NCBI RefSeq assembly: GCF_023150065.1
Contig: NZ_JAKLLN010000023.1
Location: forward strand, 1 to 64,000
Source of the DNA: Zoogloea sp.
Lineage (GTDB): Bacteria; Pseudomonadota; Gammaproteobacteria; Burkholderiales; Rhodocyclaceae
Length of the DNA: 64,000 bases
Direction: 5' to 3'
Shown here: one piece after another, positions 53,398 through 63,333 of the stretch
Layout of the letters: the number at the start of each line of letters is the position of its first letter
How positions within the stretch are numbered: the stretch's first letter is position 1
Program-made: the position numbers and the translations under genes
Notes under the pieces: generated by a model
Database searches by the model: none
Told to the model about the DNA's origin: nothing
What the model saw: only the letters and a program-made list of their open reading frames with translations

Positions 53398-54744
53398 TCA
53401 GCGCGAGCGCGCCAAGTCCAGATCGGCCCCGTTGCGCTCGTCCGAATAGGGTGTGATCGCACCCGGCTGGCTGCTGGCGTAGCAGCTCACGACCACGTTG
53501 GAGAGGGGCTTGCCCCGGTGAAGCACATCCACCCCGCAACGCCCGAACACGCTCTCGATGGTGGCCAGCAGGTTGCGGGCGTAGGGCGTTTCCAGCTTGC
53601 CGTCGAGGATTAGATTGGCCAGCAGCACGCCATCGGGCGCCAGGGCCCGGCGGGTGTCCTGCCAGAACTCCCGAGTCACCAGATGGCCGGGGATGGAGGT
53701 GTGGCTGCTGAACACATCCACCACCACCGCATCGTAGCGTTCGGCCGTGGCACGCACGTAGCGGCGGGCGTCATCCACCACGAACTCACCGCGGATCGGC
53801 GCCCTGAGAAAGCGCGTCTCGGCGATCTCGCGGATCTTCGGGTCGATGTCCACGTAGGTGTAGCGGTTGACGGGCTCCTGGTGGGAGAGGGTGAAGCCCC
53901 CCGCGCCCAGCACCAGCACCGAGCGCCCCTTGAAGGCCAGGTCCTCCAGCAGCAGCTTGCGCAGATGCTGCACGTAGCGGGCGTAGCGCGGTGGCGTGCT
54001 GTCGTCCACCAACGACGCAAGCGAGTTATTGACGAAGAAGGCGCGGGGGTCGGCGTGCTCCGGCAGGCTTACCCCCTCCACCGCGTAATCGGCGTAGGCG
54101 GTGTCCACCACCGCGCTCGGGGCAAACAGGTTGATCGCCGTGGCCACCAGCCCGACGGCCACGGCCGTGCCCCAGCGCCGCCAGCCGGCCTCGGCCAGCA
54201 GCAGGCTGCCCACCGCCAGCAGCAGCGCACACGCCAGCACCGCCACCGACACACCCAGCCACTGCATCACCAGCAGCGACAGGCTCACCGACCCCAGGAA
54301 GGAGCCGAGGGTGGACCAGTACAGGGCGTAGCCGCTGGCCTCACCGGTGCGCATGTGCTTCATGAGGTTGGTGAGCACCGGCACGGTCTGCCCCAGCAGC
54401 CAGGCCACCGGGCACAGCACACCGCCGATGAACAGCACATAAGCCACCCCCGCCGGCTGCAGGTGGGCAAACAGGCCGTCCACCATCACCCGGGCCAGGC
54501 CCAGACCCACCAGCAAGGCCGACAGCAGAAAGTTGCGCGCCACAACGGCGGTGAAACGTTCGCTCACCTTCGCCCCCGAGGCATAACCCAGGGCGAGGGC
54601 CAGCAGAAACAGGCCGATGGTAGGCGCGGTGATGACGATGGAGCTGCCCACATGGGGCACCAGCCGGCGCAGGGCGATGACCTCGGCCCCCAGGGAGCAG
54701 AAGCCTTCGATGAAGACGATCAGGTAGAGCAGGTGTCGGGGCAT
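53398..54744 (-). CDS. membrane-bound spermidine-synthase-like protein
   Basis: 448 residues. About six to seven hydrophobic helices (residues ~5-215) are fused to a spermidine-synthase-type methyltransferase fold (VLVLGAGGFTLSHQEPVNRYTYVDIDPKI then EFVVDDARRYVR and VVVDVFSS). Such SpeE fusions often lack aminopropyltransferase activity. It ends 4 bases after the next gene begins on the same strand. ATG 54744 starts directly at the first helix. Confidence 0.82.
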   Translation of the reverse strand: MPRHLLYLIVFIEGFCSLGAEVIALRRLVPHVGSSIVITAPTIGLFLLALALGYASGAKVSERFTAVVARNFLLSALLVGLGLARVMVDGLFAHLQPAGVAYVLFIGGVLCPVAWLLGQTVPVLTNLMKHMRTGEASGYALYWSTLGSFLGSVSLSLLVMQWLGVSVAVLACALLLAVGSLLLAEAGWRRWGTAVAVGLVATAINLFAPSAVVDTAYADYAVEGVSLPEHADPRAFFVNNSLASLVDDSTPPRYARYVQHLRKLLLEDLAFKGRSVLVLGAGGFTLSHQEPVNRYTYVDIDPKIREIAETRFLRAPIRGEFVVDDARRYVRATAERYDAVVVDVFSSHTSIPGHLVTREFWQDTRRALAPDGVLLANLILDGKLETPYARNLLATIESVFGRCGVDVLHRGKPLSNVVVSCYASSQPGAITPYSDERNGADLDLARSR

Positions 54745-54748
54745 GGCT

Positions 54749-55606
54749 TCAATCGCAGGGCCGCAAGGCCGCCCGCCAGGCGGCCTGCATGGCGGGGTGA
54801 AAGGGGTCATGGCCACAGCCCTCGGCCCATACCAGCCGGCTACCGGGCAGGCGGGCATGCACCGTCAGGGCGTTGTCGGGCGGGCACACCCGGTCGTCGC
54901 GGCCGTGGATCAGGGTGACGGGAAGTCGCGCCTCGGCCAGGCGGGCACAGGCCGCGTCAAAACCACCATCGCCCAGAAAACAGCCGGCCCGCAGGTAGTG
55001 GGCCTGGAGACGGTACTTGAGCACCAGCCGATCCAGCGCCGGCGTGTCGGGCGAAGGGGGGATCGATGCACCGCTCATCGCCGCCTCGTGCTGCCACCAG
55101 GCCAGGGCAGTCGCCCGCGCAGCGGCCGGATCGGGCTGATCAAGGCCAGCCGCCAGCGCATCAAGGGACGGCCCGCCGGCAAAGAAGGCCTCCACCCGCG
55201 CCCGTGACGGGATGAACACGCTGCGCAGCAGCACATCGATGACCGCCCCCGGGTGGGCCGCCGCATAAGCGATGGCCAGAGTCGCCCCCCAGGAGCCGCC
55301 AGTCACCCGCCAGCGGGCGATGCCCAGATGGCGGCGCAGGGTTTCCAGATCGGCGACAAGGTGGACCGTGGTGTTGGCGCCGAGCCCACCCACCGGCGTC
55401 GACCGCCCTGCCCCGCGCTGATCGGGCAGCACCACGTACTGCAAGGCCGGGTCGTAGAGCTCGGCAAAACGGGGGCTGCACCCACTGCCGGGGCCTCCGT
55501 GCACCACCAGCACCGGCTCACCGCCGGGCTGGCCGAGGGTCTGCACCCACAGGCAATGCCCGTCCCCGACAGGCAACTGGAAGCTGGCTTCAACAGACAT
55601 GGTCAT
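54749..55606 (-). CDS. proline iminopeptidase (alpha/beta hydrolase)
   Basis: A 285-residue member of peptidase family S33. Oxyanion motif HGGPGSG, Asp-Gln-Arg-Gly-x-Gly-x-Ser (DQRGAGRS), nucleophile Ser105 in GGSWGATL, Asp in HGRDDRVCP and His in GCGHDPF. It removes N-terminal proline or other residues from peptides. It is divergent from pqqA. PQQ biosynthesis needs a peptidase to free the cross-linked Glu-Tyr, and no PqqF/G is present here, so a link is possible but unproven. ATG 55606; 55600 is the alternative. Confidence 0.85.
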   Translation of the reverse strand: MTMSVEASFQLPVGDGHCLWVQTLGQPGGEPVLVVHGGPGSGCSPRFAELYDPALQYVVLPDQRGAGRSTPVGGLGANTTVHLVADLETLRRHLGIARWRVTGGSWGATLAIAYAAAHPGAVIDVLLRSVFIPSRARVEAFFAGGPSLDALAAGLDQPDPAAARATALAWWQHEAAMSGASIPPSPDTPALDRLVLKYRLQAHYLRAGCFLGDGGFDAACARLAEARLPVTLIHGRDDRVCPPDNALTVHARLPGSRLVWAEGCGHDPFHPAMQAAWRAALRPCD

Positions 55607-55747
55607 GATTTCAATGGGCAAACGCGGCACACACCGCGAATCATGATTTTCGTGAGGCGGGAGTATGCCGGCCTTTGCAACACTCTGCTCCACGGTCATG
55701 CCCCTGCGCTGGCCGGACAAACCCAACCCAAATACTGGAGACTGACC

Positions 55748-55822
55748 ATGACCTGGACCACCCCCCAAGCTTGCGACCTGCGTTTCGGCTTTGAAATCAC
55801 CATGTACATCGCGGCCAAGTAA
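55748..55822 (+). CDS. pqqA: PqqA, precursor peptide of PQQ
   Basis: A 24-residue peptide, MTWTTPQACDLRFGFEITMYIAAK. Glu16 and Tyr20 (FEITMY) are the residues joined to form PQQ. A CTGGAGA ribosome site lies upstream of ATG 55748. It is too small for routine gene finders but certain from the motif and from pqqB-E downstream. Confidence 0.96.
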   Translation: MTWTTPQACDLRFGFEITMYIAAK

Positions 55823-55832
55823 TCCGCATCCG

Positions 55833-55860
55833 GCGCCGGCCTTGCCCCCAGGGCCGGCGC
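55833..55860 (+). promoter_or_regulatory. stem-loop between pqqA and pqqB
   Basis: Nine-base arms gcgccggcc (55833-55841) and ggccggcgc (55852-55860) are perfect inverse complements. No T run follows. Such a hairpin would stabilise or partly terminate the pqqA transcript, consistent with the excess of pqqA mRNA reported in other bacteria. Confidence 0.6.
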
Positions 55861-55887
55861 TGCCTCAACGCCTTCTCCCCATTCCCC

Positions 55888-56805
55888 ATGAAAATCCGTG
55901 TTCTCGGCTCGGCCGCCGGTGGTGGCTTTCCCCAGTGGAACTGCAACTGCCGCAACTGCAAGGCCGTGCGTGAAGGCCACGCCGCGTATCAGCGCCGCAC
56001 CCAGTCATCCATTGCCGTGAGCGCCGATGGCGACCACTGGACCCTGGTCAATGCCTCCCCCGACATCCTCCAGCAGTTCCAGGCCTTTCCGGGCAGCTGG
56101 CCAACGGCCGGGCTGCGCGGCTGCGGCATCGAATCCATCGTGCTGGTGGACGCCCAGATCGACCACACCACCGGCCTCTACATGCTGCGCGAAAAAGGCA
56201 GCCCCTGGCCCGTGTGGTGCACCGACCCGGTCCATGAAGATCTGACTCGGGGCAACCCCATCCTGCACCTGCTTGAACACTATTGCGGCATCGACCGCCG
56301 GCCCCTGCCCGCCCACGGCGCCCCCTTCCACCCGGAAGGCAGCGCGCGCCTGGAGTGGCAGGCCCTGCCCCTGCTGTCGGCCGCCCCACCCTACTCACCC
56401 CACCGGGGCAATCCGGTACCGGGCGACAACGTGGGCCTGTGCATCCACGACCCCGCCACTGGCCGGCGCGTGTTCTACGCCCCGGGCCTGGCCGAGATTG
56501 ACGACGCGGTGTTTGCCGCCATGAGCGCCGCCGACTGCGTGATGGTGGACGGGACCTTCTGGACCGACGACGAGATGATCACCCTGGGCCTTTCCAAAAA
56601 GCGCGCCCGGGACATCGGCCACCTGGCCCAGAGCGGCCCAGGCGGCATGATCGAGCAGCTCGCCCGCCTGCCCCGGCACATCCGCCGCGTGCTCATCCAC
56701 ATCAACAACACCAACCCCATTCTCGACGAGCGCTCGACGGAACGGGCAACCCTCACCGCCGCCGGAATCGAGGTGGCCTACGACGGCATGGAGATCGACC
56801 TGTGA
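55888..56805 (+). CDS. pqqB: PqqB, metallo-hydrolase of PQQ biosynthesis
   Basis: A 305-residue beta-lactamase-fold protein. [24 protein letters not shown] is diagnostic of PqqB, and IDHTTGLY holds the metal-binding His region. It is thought to hydroxylate the tyrosine of the precursor. The stop overlaps pqqC by ATGA-type contact (56802-56805). Confidence 0.97.
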   Translation: MKIRVLGSAAGGGFPQWNCNCRNCKAVREGHAAYQRRTQSSIAVSADGDHWTLVNASPDILQQFQAFPGSWPTAGLRGCGIESIVLVDAQIDHTTGLYMLREKGSPWPVWCTDPVHEDLTRGNPILHLLEHYCGIDRRPLPAHGAPFHPEGSARLEWQALPLLSAAPPYSPHRGNPVPGDNVGLCIHDPATGRRVFYAPGLAEIDDAVFAAMSAADCVMVDGTFWTDDEMITLGLSKKRARDIGHLAQSGPGGMIEQLARLPRHIRRVLIHINNTNPILDERSTERATLTAAGIEVAYDGMEIDL

Positions 56806-57512
56806 GCACACCCCTTCGCCCCTGGACGCCCGAAGAGTTTGAAGCGCAACTGCGCGACAAGGGCAGCGCGTATCACATCCACCACCCCTTCAACGTCATG
56901 CTCAACACCGGCAAGGCCACGCGGGAGCAGATCCAGGGCTGGGTGGCCAACCGCTACTACTACCAGATCATCATTCCCCAGAAGGACGCGGCGGTGATGT
57001 CCAACTGCCCCGACCGGGAAGTGCGGCGCGAATGGATCCAGCGCATCCTCGACCACGACGGCCACGGCGACGACGCCGGCGGCATCGAGGCCTGGCTGCG
57101 CCTGGGCCAGGCGGTGGGCCTGTCGCGGGAGGAGATCGTGGACCAGCGCCACGTGATTCCCGCCGTGCGCTTTGCCTGCGACGCCTACCTCAACTTCTGC
57201 CGCCAGCGCCCCTGGCAGGAGTCGGTGTGCTCCAGCCTCACCGAACTCTTCGCCCCCACCATCCACAAGCAGCGCCTGGCCAACTGGCCCGAGCACTATC
57301 CGTGGATCGAAACCGAGGGCCTGCAGTACTTCCGCAACCGGGTCACCCAGGCCCGCCGCGACGTGGAACAGGGCCTGGCCATCACCCTCGGCTACTTCGA
57401 CACCCGCGCCCAGCAGGAACGCGCCCTGGAAATCCTCAAGTTCAAGCTGGACATCCTGTGGTCCATGAACGACGCGATGATGGTCAAGTACGGCCTGGCC
57501 CAGGCCGCCTGA
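56802..57512 (+). CDS. pqqC: PqqC, pyrroloquinoline-quinone synthase
   Basis: A 236-residue cofactorless oxidase catalysing the final ring closure and eight-electron oxidation. The helical-bundle fold is recognised from [32 protein letters not shown] and [17 protein letters not shown], with catalytic His, Tyr and Arg conserved. Coupled to pqqB. Confidence 0.97.
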   Translation: MSTPLRPWTPEEFEAQLRDKGSAYHIHHPFNVMLNTGKATREQIQGWVANRYYYQIIIPQKDAAVMSNCPDREVRREWIQRILDHDGHGDDAGGIEAWLRLGQAVGLSREEIVDQRHVIPAVRFACDAYLNFCRQRPWQESVCSSLTELFAPTIHKQRLANWPEHYPWIETEGLQYFRNRVTQARRDVEQGLAITLGYFDTRAQQERALEILKFKLDILWSMNDAMMVKYGLAQAA

Positions 57513-57552
57513 TCCCACACGGGCAAGCCCGAACCTCACCGAGACGCCCGAG

Positions 57553-57822
57553 ATGAACCCCGCCCGCCCCGCCATCAACCGCCTGTTCCGCTTTCAATGG
57601 GAGCCCGCCCAGCAGGCCCATGTGCTGCTCTACCCGGAGGGCATGGTCAAGCTCAACCAGAGCGCGGGGGAGATCCTCAAACGCTGTGACGGCGCGCGCA
57701 CGGTGTCGCAGATCGTGGCCGACCTGGAGGCCGCCTTCAACGCCAGCGGCCTGGCCCCCGAAGTCGAGGCCTTCCTGGAGATGGCCGACGCCCAGAACTG
57801 GATCACCTGGAACACCGACTGA
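57553..57822 (+). CDS. pqqD: PqqD, PqqA-binding chaperone
   Basis: An 89-residue RiPP recognition element. [30 protein letters not shown] is the family signature. It presents PqqA to PqqE. The pqqE ATG begins on the last base of its stop codon (57822), so translation is coupled. Confidence 0.96.
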   Translation: MNPARPAINRLFRFQWEPAQQAHVLLYPEGMVKLNQSAGEILKRCDGARTVSQIVADLEAAFNASGLAPEVEAFLEMADAQNWITWNTD

Positions 57823-58964
57823 TGGACACCCTGCTCGTTCCGCCCGACGCCATGCAGCGCCGCCCCGGCCCCCTGTGGCTGCTGGCCGAAGTCACCTACC
57901 GCTGCCCGCTGCACTGTGCCTTCTGCTACAACCCGGTGGACTTCGCCCAAGCCGGGCCCGAGCTGTCCACCGACGACTGGCTCAAGGTCATCCGTGAGGC
58001 CCGCGCCCTGGGCGCCGCCCAGTTCGGCATCTCCGGCGGCGAGCCCCTGCTGCGGGACGACATCGAGATCCTCGTCCGCGAGGCCCGCGGGCTGGGCTTC
58101 TACACCAACCTCATCACCTCCGGCGTGGGCCTCACCGAGGCCCGCCTGGCCGCCCTCAAGGACGCCGGCCTCGACCACATCCAGCTGTCCTTCCAGGACG
58201 CCACCCGTGAGGCCAACGACCTCATCACCAACACCCGCACCTTCGACCTCAAGCGCAAGGTAGCGGCCATGACCAAGGCCGCCGGCTACCCCACGGTGAT
58301 CAACTGCGTGCTGCACCGGACCAACATCGACCACCTCGACCGCATCATCGAGATGGCCGTGGAGATCGGCGCCGAGTACCTGGAGCTGGCCAACACCCAG
58401 TACCACGGCTGGGCCTTCCTCAACCGGGAAGCCCTGATGCCCACCGCCGCCCAGCTGGCCGAAGCCGAGGCAGTGACCGAACGCTGGAAGGCCCGCCTGG
58501 GCAAGAAGATGCGCATTCTCTTCGTCACCCCCGACTACCAGTCCAAAAAGCCGAAAAAGTGCATGAACGGCTGGGGTGAAGTCTTCCTCTCCGTCACCCC
58601 CGACGGCCTCGCCCTGCCCTGCCACACCGCCCGCATGCTGCCGGGGCTTGAGTTTCCCAACGTACGCGATCACGGCATCGACTGGATCTGGCACGACTCG
58701 CCCCTCTTCAACCGCTTCCGCGGCACCGCCTGGCTGCCGGAAACCTGCCAAAGCTGCGAAGACAAGGACAAGGACCACGGTGGCTGCCGCTGCCAGGCCT
58801 TCATGCTCACCGGCGACCCGAGCGCCACCGACCCGGTGTGCCCCAAGTCACCCGACCACGGCCTCATCGACGCGGCCCTGGCCGAAGCCGAAAAGCCCGG
58901 CACGGTACACCCCCTGGTCTTCCGCGACCCGAAGAACTCGACCCGCCTGGCCCGCCCCTTCTGA
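57822..58964 (+). CDS. pqqE: PqqE, radical SAM peptide cyclase
   Basis: A 380-residue radical SAM enzyme that cross-links Glu16 and Tyr20 of PqqA. Cys28, Cys32 and Cys35 form the CxxxCxxC cluster site. The C-terminal SPASM domain has cysteines for two auxiliary clusters (KKCMNGWGEV, LPCHTA, CQSCEDKDKDHGGCRCQA). Confidence 0.97.
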   Translation: MDTLLVPPDAMQRRPGPLWLLAEVTYRCPLHCAFCYNPVDFAQAGPELSTDDWLKVIREARALGAAQFGISGGEPLLRDDIEILVREARGLGFYTNLITSGVGLTEARLAALKDAGLDHIQLSFQDATREANDLITNTRTFDLKRKVAAMTKAAGYPTVINCVLHRTNIDHLDRIIEMAVEIGAEYLELANTQYHGWAFLNREALMPTAAQLAEAEAVTERWKARLGKKMRILFVTPDYQSKKPKKCMNGWGEVFLSVTPDGLALPCHTARMLPGLEFPNVRDHGIDWIWHDSPLFNRFRGTAWLPETCQSCEDKDKDHGGCRCQAFMLTGDPSATDPVCPKSPDHGLIDAALAEAEKPGTVHPLVFRDPKNSTRLARPF

Positions 58965-59095
58965 GGCCGGCAGCCTCCTGCAGCCCCCCTGCACACGGCA
59001 GCGCCCGCCACTGCAGGCATGTCGGCCCCTCCTGTGGCGCTCCAGGAGACGCTTCCGGGCGTGCTAAGATCGCGCGCTGTTCGGCCTGCGATCCC

Positions 59096-59596
59096 ATGAC
59101 TTCAAGCCTATTCCGCACCCTTCTCGCCACCACCCTGACGACCTGCGTCCTCGGGGCCTGCTCCACCGCGCCCGTCACCTCCACCCCGGACGCCAGTCCC
59201 GCATCCACCGGCAGCAGCCGGGACGACGCAGGCAACGGCCGCCCCGCTCCGCCCCGGCCCAAGGCCCCGCCACGTAACGACAAGGCCCCCGCCAAGACCC
59301 CCGACAAGGCCACGGACAAGGCCACGGACAAGCCCGGCACCAAGAGCCCCGAGATCATTGTCGAAGAGGCGCCGCCCGAGCCGCCCGTCACCGGCCCGGC
59401 CTGGCTGTCCCAGTGCATCAACCGGCAAACGGAAGGCGGCGTGATCCGCTGCGATGCCGACAGCCTGCTCACCGAGCCCTCCGCCCACGTCAAGGTGTAC
59501 ACCCGCGAACCCGGCGCCGCCGGTCGCACCCGCACTGGCCCCATCCAGCTGCGCAGCAACCTGCCCCGCAAATACCGCTTCTTCGTCGTTCCCTGA
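59096..59596 (+). CDS. small lipoprotein with disordered linker
   Basis: 166 residues. Lipobox VLGAC at Cys21, then a Pro/Lys/Asp-rich low-complexity linker with repeated DKATDKATDK (~60-95), then a small C-terminal domain (WLSQCINRQTEGGVIRCDADSLL) with two cysteines. Not recognised; probably an envelope protein. ATG 59096 gives the signal peptide. Confidence 0.75.
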   Translation: MTSSLFRTLLATTLTTCVLGACSTAPVTSTPDASPASTGSSRDDAGNGRPAPPRPKAPPRNDKAPAKTPDKATDKATDKPGTKSPEIIVEEAPPEPPVTGPAWLSQCINRQTEGGVIRCDADSLLTEPSAHVKVYTREPGAAGRTRTGPIQLRSNLPRKYRFFVVP

Positions 59597-59690
59597 GCCC
59601 GGCGCCCACCGCGCCCACCGCAACACGGCTGCAACATCGCGCGGCTTCAATAGCGTCCAGCCCGGCCACCCGGCAGGCAAGGAGAACGCT

Positions 59691-60158
59691 ATCGACACCG
59701 CTGCGCCCAAGGGCGAACTGCACATCAGCCCCCTGGAGGCCACCGACGCCGAAACACGGGAGGCGGCGGCCCGCATCCTGCTCAGCGCCTTCGCCGACCC
59801 CGAGCGCTACGGCATGACGCGCATCATCGAACAGCTGCAGACCGCCGCCCCGCCCTTCTACCGGCACTTCTTCATCTGCCGCCAGCACGGCGAGGTGGTG
59901 GGCGTAGGCGGCATCAAGGCCGCCGACTGGGCCAGCGACACCCACATCCTGTACCTCTCCGCCGTCGCCGAGCACGCCCGCGGCCAGGGCATTGCCCGCA
60001 GCCTCATCGCCACACGCATCGCCTGGGTGATGGAGAACTTCCCCAGCGGCCGCCTGCTGGTATCCACCGCCCGCAGCCGCCGCTTCGCCCGGCTGGGCTT
60101 CCGCCTGATGGGCAAGCGGGAGGCCGGCGGACGACGGCTGATGCTGATGGAGTTCTGA
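59691..60158 (+). CDS. GNAT acetyltransferase with apparent ATC start
   Basis: About 155 residues of clear GNAT fold: [10 protein letters not shown], then the acetyl-CoA loop [13 protein letters not shown] (Arg/Gln-x-x-Gly-x-Ala) and the C-terminal strand [12 protein letters not shown]. The open frame has no ATG, GTG or TTG near the fold's start. A strong AAGGAG at 59679-59684 is followed by ATC at 59691 after 6 bases, so an ATC start ([11 protein letters not shown]) is the best reading. The alternatives are a sequencing error or a start at ATG ~59814, which would remove part of the fold. Confidence 0.7.
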   Translation: MDTAAPKGELHISPLEATDAETREAAARILLSAFADPERYGMTRIIEQLQTAAPPFYRHFFICRQHGEVVGVGGIKAADWASDTHILYLSAVAEHARGQGIARSLIATRIAWVMENFPSGRLLVSTARSRRFARLGFRLMGKREAGGRRLMLMEF

Positions 60159-60192
60159 GCGACGCACGCTGGGGAGATCACGCAAGGCCTTG

Positions 60193-60198
60193 TATAAT
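60193..60198 (+). promoter_or_regulatory. -10 element of prfC
   Basis: Perfect TATAAT preceded by TG, 30 bases before the prfC ATG. No consensus -35 is visible. Confidence 0.5.
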
Positions 60199-60228
60199 CG
60201 CGGGCTTTTCAGCTTTTCGCACCGCACC

Positions 60229-61800
<1,572 letters not shown>

Positions 61801-61807
61801 GCCCAAG

Positions 61808-61835
61808 ACCCCCGACGAATCGGGGGTTTTCTTTT
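61808..61835 (+). terminator. intrinsic terminator of prfC
   Basis: acccccga (61808-61815) pairs with tcgggggt (61820-61827), loop cgaa, followed by TTTTCTTTT. Confidence 0.88.
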
Positions 61836-61840
61836 GGCAG

Positions 61841-61963
61841 GGTCGAAGTCATTCGACCTCCCCGCGCACTGCCCCGCCAAGCCCCAATCAGTCCCGGCGG
61901 GCGAATGCACCCCCTACAACGCCCGTACGATCTGCTGCCTTTGTAGGGCGAATTCATTCGCCC
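61841..61963. repeat. cluster of three palindromic repeat variants
   Basis: Three related units occur: ggtcgaagtcattcgacc at 61841-61858, gggcgaatgcacccccta at 61899-61916 and gggcgaattcattcgccc at 61946-61963. The first and third have 7-bp perfect arms. The third is the inverse complement, with one change, of the unit at 119-136. They fill the gap between prfC and the integrase remnant. Confidence 0.5.
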
Positions 61964-62006
61964 ACGCCCGCCCAGCTGCACCACACCAAAGCCCCCGCCA
62001 GCACAC

Positions 62007-62740
62007 TCACAACACCGCATCCAGCGGGCTCACCCCGCAGGAAACACATACTCCCAACCCAGTACACTCGCCGCACCCGGATACTTAACTGACAGTGCAT
62101 CAGGCAACCACACTTCCCCATGCCCGTTTGCCAGATCCCCGGCATGCAGTTGTCTGACCGTTTCCATCTGCACCTGCATCTGCGGCACCAGGCTTTCCGG
62201 CAGCATCGTGACCCTGTCCTTCTGCCCCTTGCCATCGCGCACCAGGATCTCCCTCCGCGACACGTCCACATCCTTCACCCGCAAACGCAGGCATTCCAGA
62301 AGCCGCAGCCCACCGCCATACAGCAGCCGTGCGGGAAGGACGACGTCCGGATCATCCATCGCACCCAGCAGGGCCGACACTTCAGAGCGGGTCAACACCG
62401 AGGGCAAGCGCCTGGGTTTCTTCGCACGCACCAGATCATCCAGCCAGGGCAACTCGATACCCAACACCTCCCGATACAGGAACAGCAAAGCCGACAGCGC
62501 CTGGGTTTGCGTGGCCGCGCTCACGTTGCGCTCTACTGCCAGCACGCCCAGAAACGCCTCCACCTCCACCTTGCCCATGTCCCGCGGGTGCCGCTTGTCA
62601 TGAAAGAAGATGTAGCGTTTAATCCATCCCACATAAGCCTGCTCGGTTCTCAGGCTGTAATGCTTGACCCTGATCCGCTCCCGAACGTGATCCAGCAAGC
62701 GGGGCGACGAGGGGGGAGCCGCAAGAAGGGTAGACGACAT
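62007..62740 (-). pseudogene. intI: integron integrase remnant (internal deletion)
   Basis: A tyrosine recombinase of the IntI type reads for 236 residues from ATG 62740 ([30 protein letters not shown]). Box I arginine (GGLRLLE) and the integron-specific part up to WEYVFPAG are present, then a TGA at 62030. In the adjacent frame, codons 62033-62007 read VSPLDAVL and stop, matching the normal IntI C-terminus (RGVxSPLD). About 80-90 codons between, including the Box II His-x-x-Arg and the catalytic tyrosine, are missing, so the gene is inactive. Confidence 0.85.
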
Positions 62741-62854
62741 GATGACGCAAAACTCCTTAGTTACTGTATTTATATACAGCAACTGAGCACATCTTAGCGG
62801 CTTATGCGACAGTCGTGTAAGACGCCAGAGGCGACATTTTTCGTCTACTTCACG
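62741..62854 (+). other. integron attachment region (attI-like) before cassette 1
   Basis: Spans the integrase 5' side to the recombination point G^TTAGAG (cut between 62854 and 62855). The start of cassette 1 at 62855 is fixed by matching its attC. Accessory integrase-binding repeats cannot be defined by eye. Confidence 0.65.
62764..62779. promoter_or_regulatory. LexA (SOS) box of the integrase
   Basis: ctgtatttatatacag fits CTGT-N8-ACAG exactly, with an A/T-only centre like the consensus. It lies 24 bases upstream of the integrase ATG. Integron integrases are known to be SOS-controlled through LexA. Confidence 0.85.
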
Positions 62855-63311
62855 TTAGAGGGTAAGTCCATGCCGTGCCTTTGCTCACAATTGGAAGCAC
62901 TAATCAAGGTTGAATCACAGCCCGATTTCTTCGATGACCTTACGACAATTGAGCATGAAAACTGGGTAAGACGTTGTCAGTGCCAAATATGCGGGCAACT
63001 CTGGAGCGTTGATGAATGGGATAAGGGCAATATCGCTTTTGCCAAAAAACTAAGCAGCAATATCAACTGGCAGGCTCAGGATGTAGAAGCGCAAAAAGCC
63101 TTTGTTCTCAAAGCACGTGGAGGCACAGACAACAAGCTTTGCGCCCAATCCGGTTGCCAACAGCTTTGCCTGAAAGGGGTTGCCTTCTGTGTTGATCACT
63201 ACTTTGCCATGGGGTGGCGAGAGTAATGCCCTCTAACATCCCGGTCAAAGCCGTTACGGCCTGCGGCCTCCACTGGACGTCCCGCAAGCGGGCCGCCCTT
63301 TACCTACAACG
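62855..63311 (+). mobile_element. integron gene cassette 1
   Basis: 457 bases from TTAGAG (62855) to the G before TTATGC (63311). Closed into a circle, its end G plus TTAGAG gives GTTAGAG, the inverse complement of its R'' box CTCTAAC (63231-63237). This pairing proves the boundaries. It carries one promoterless gene. Confidence 0.85.
62870..63226 (+). CDS. cassette protein of unknown function, Cys/His-rich
   Basis: 118 residues; GAGGG lies 7 bases before ATG 62870. Four cysteine clusters are visible: MPCLCSQ near the start, RRCQCQICGQLW in the middle, and KLCAQSGCQQLCLKGVAFCVDH at the end. This layout suggests a zinc-binding protein. Base composition is visibly lower in GC than flanking genes. 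Not recognised. Confidence 0.8.
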   Translation: MPCLCSQLEALIKVESQPDFFDDLTTIEHENWVRRCQCQICGQLWSVDEWDKGNIAFAKKLSSNINWQAQDVEAQKAFVLKARGGTDNKLCAQSGCQQLCLKGVAFCVDHYFAMGWRE

Positions 63312-63317
63312 TTATGC
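63231..63317 (+). repeat. attC site of cassette 1
   Basis: R'' box CTCTAAC (63231-63237) and R' box GTTATGC (63311-63317) enclose an imperfect inverted repeat, including ccggtcaa near the left and gacgtcccgcaagcgggccgccc near the right, the familiar folded structure of attC. R' contains the cassette 1/2 junction. Confidence 0.85.
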
Positions 63318-63333
63318 CTTATAGGTGGGCGCC

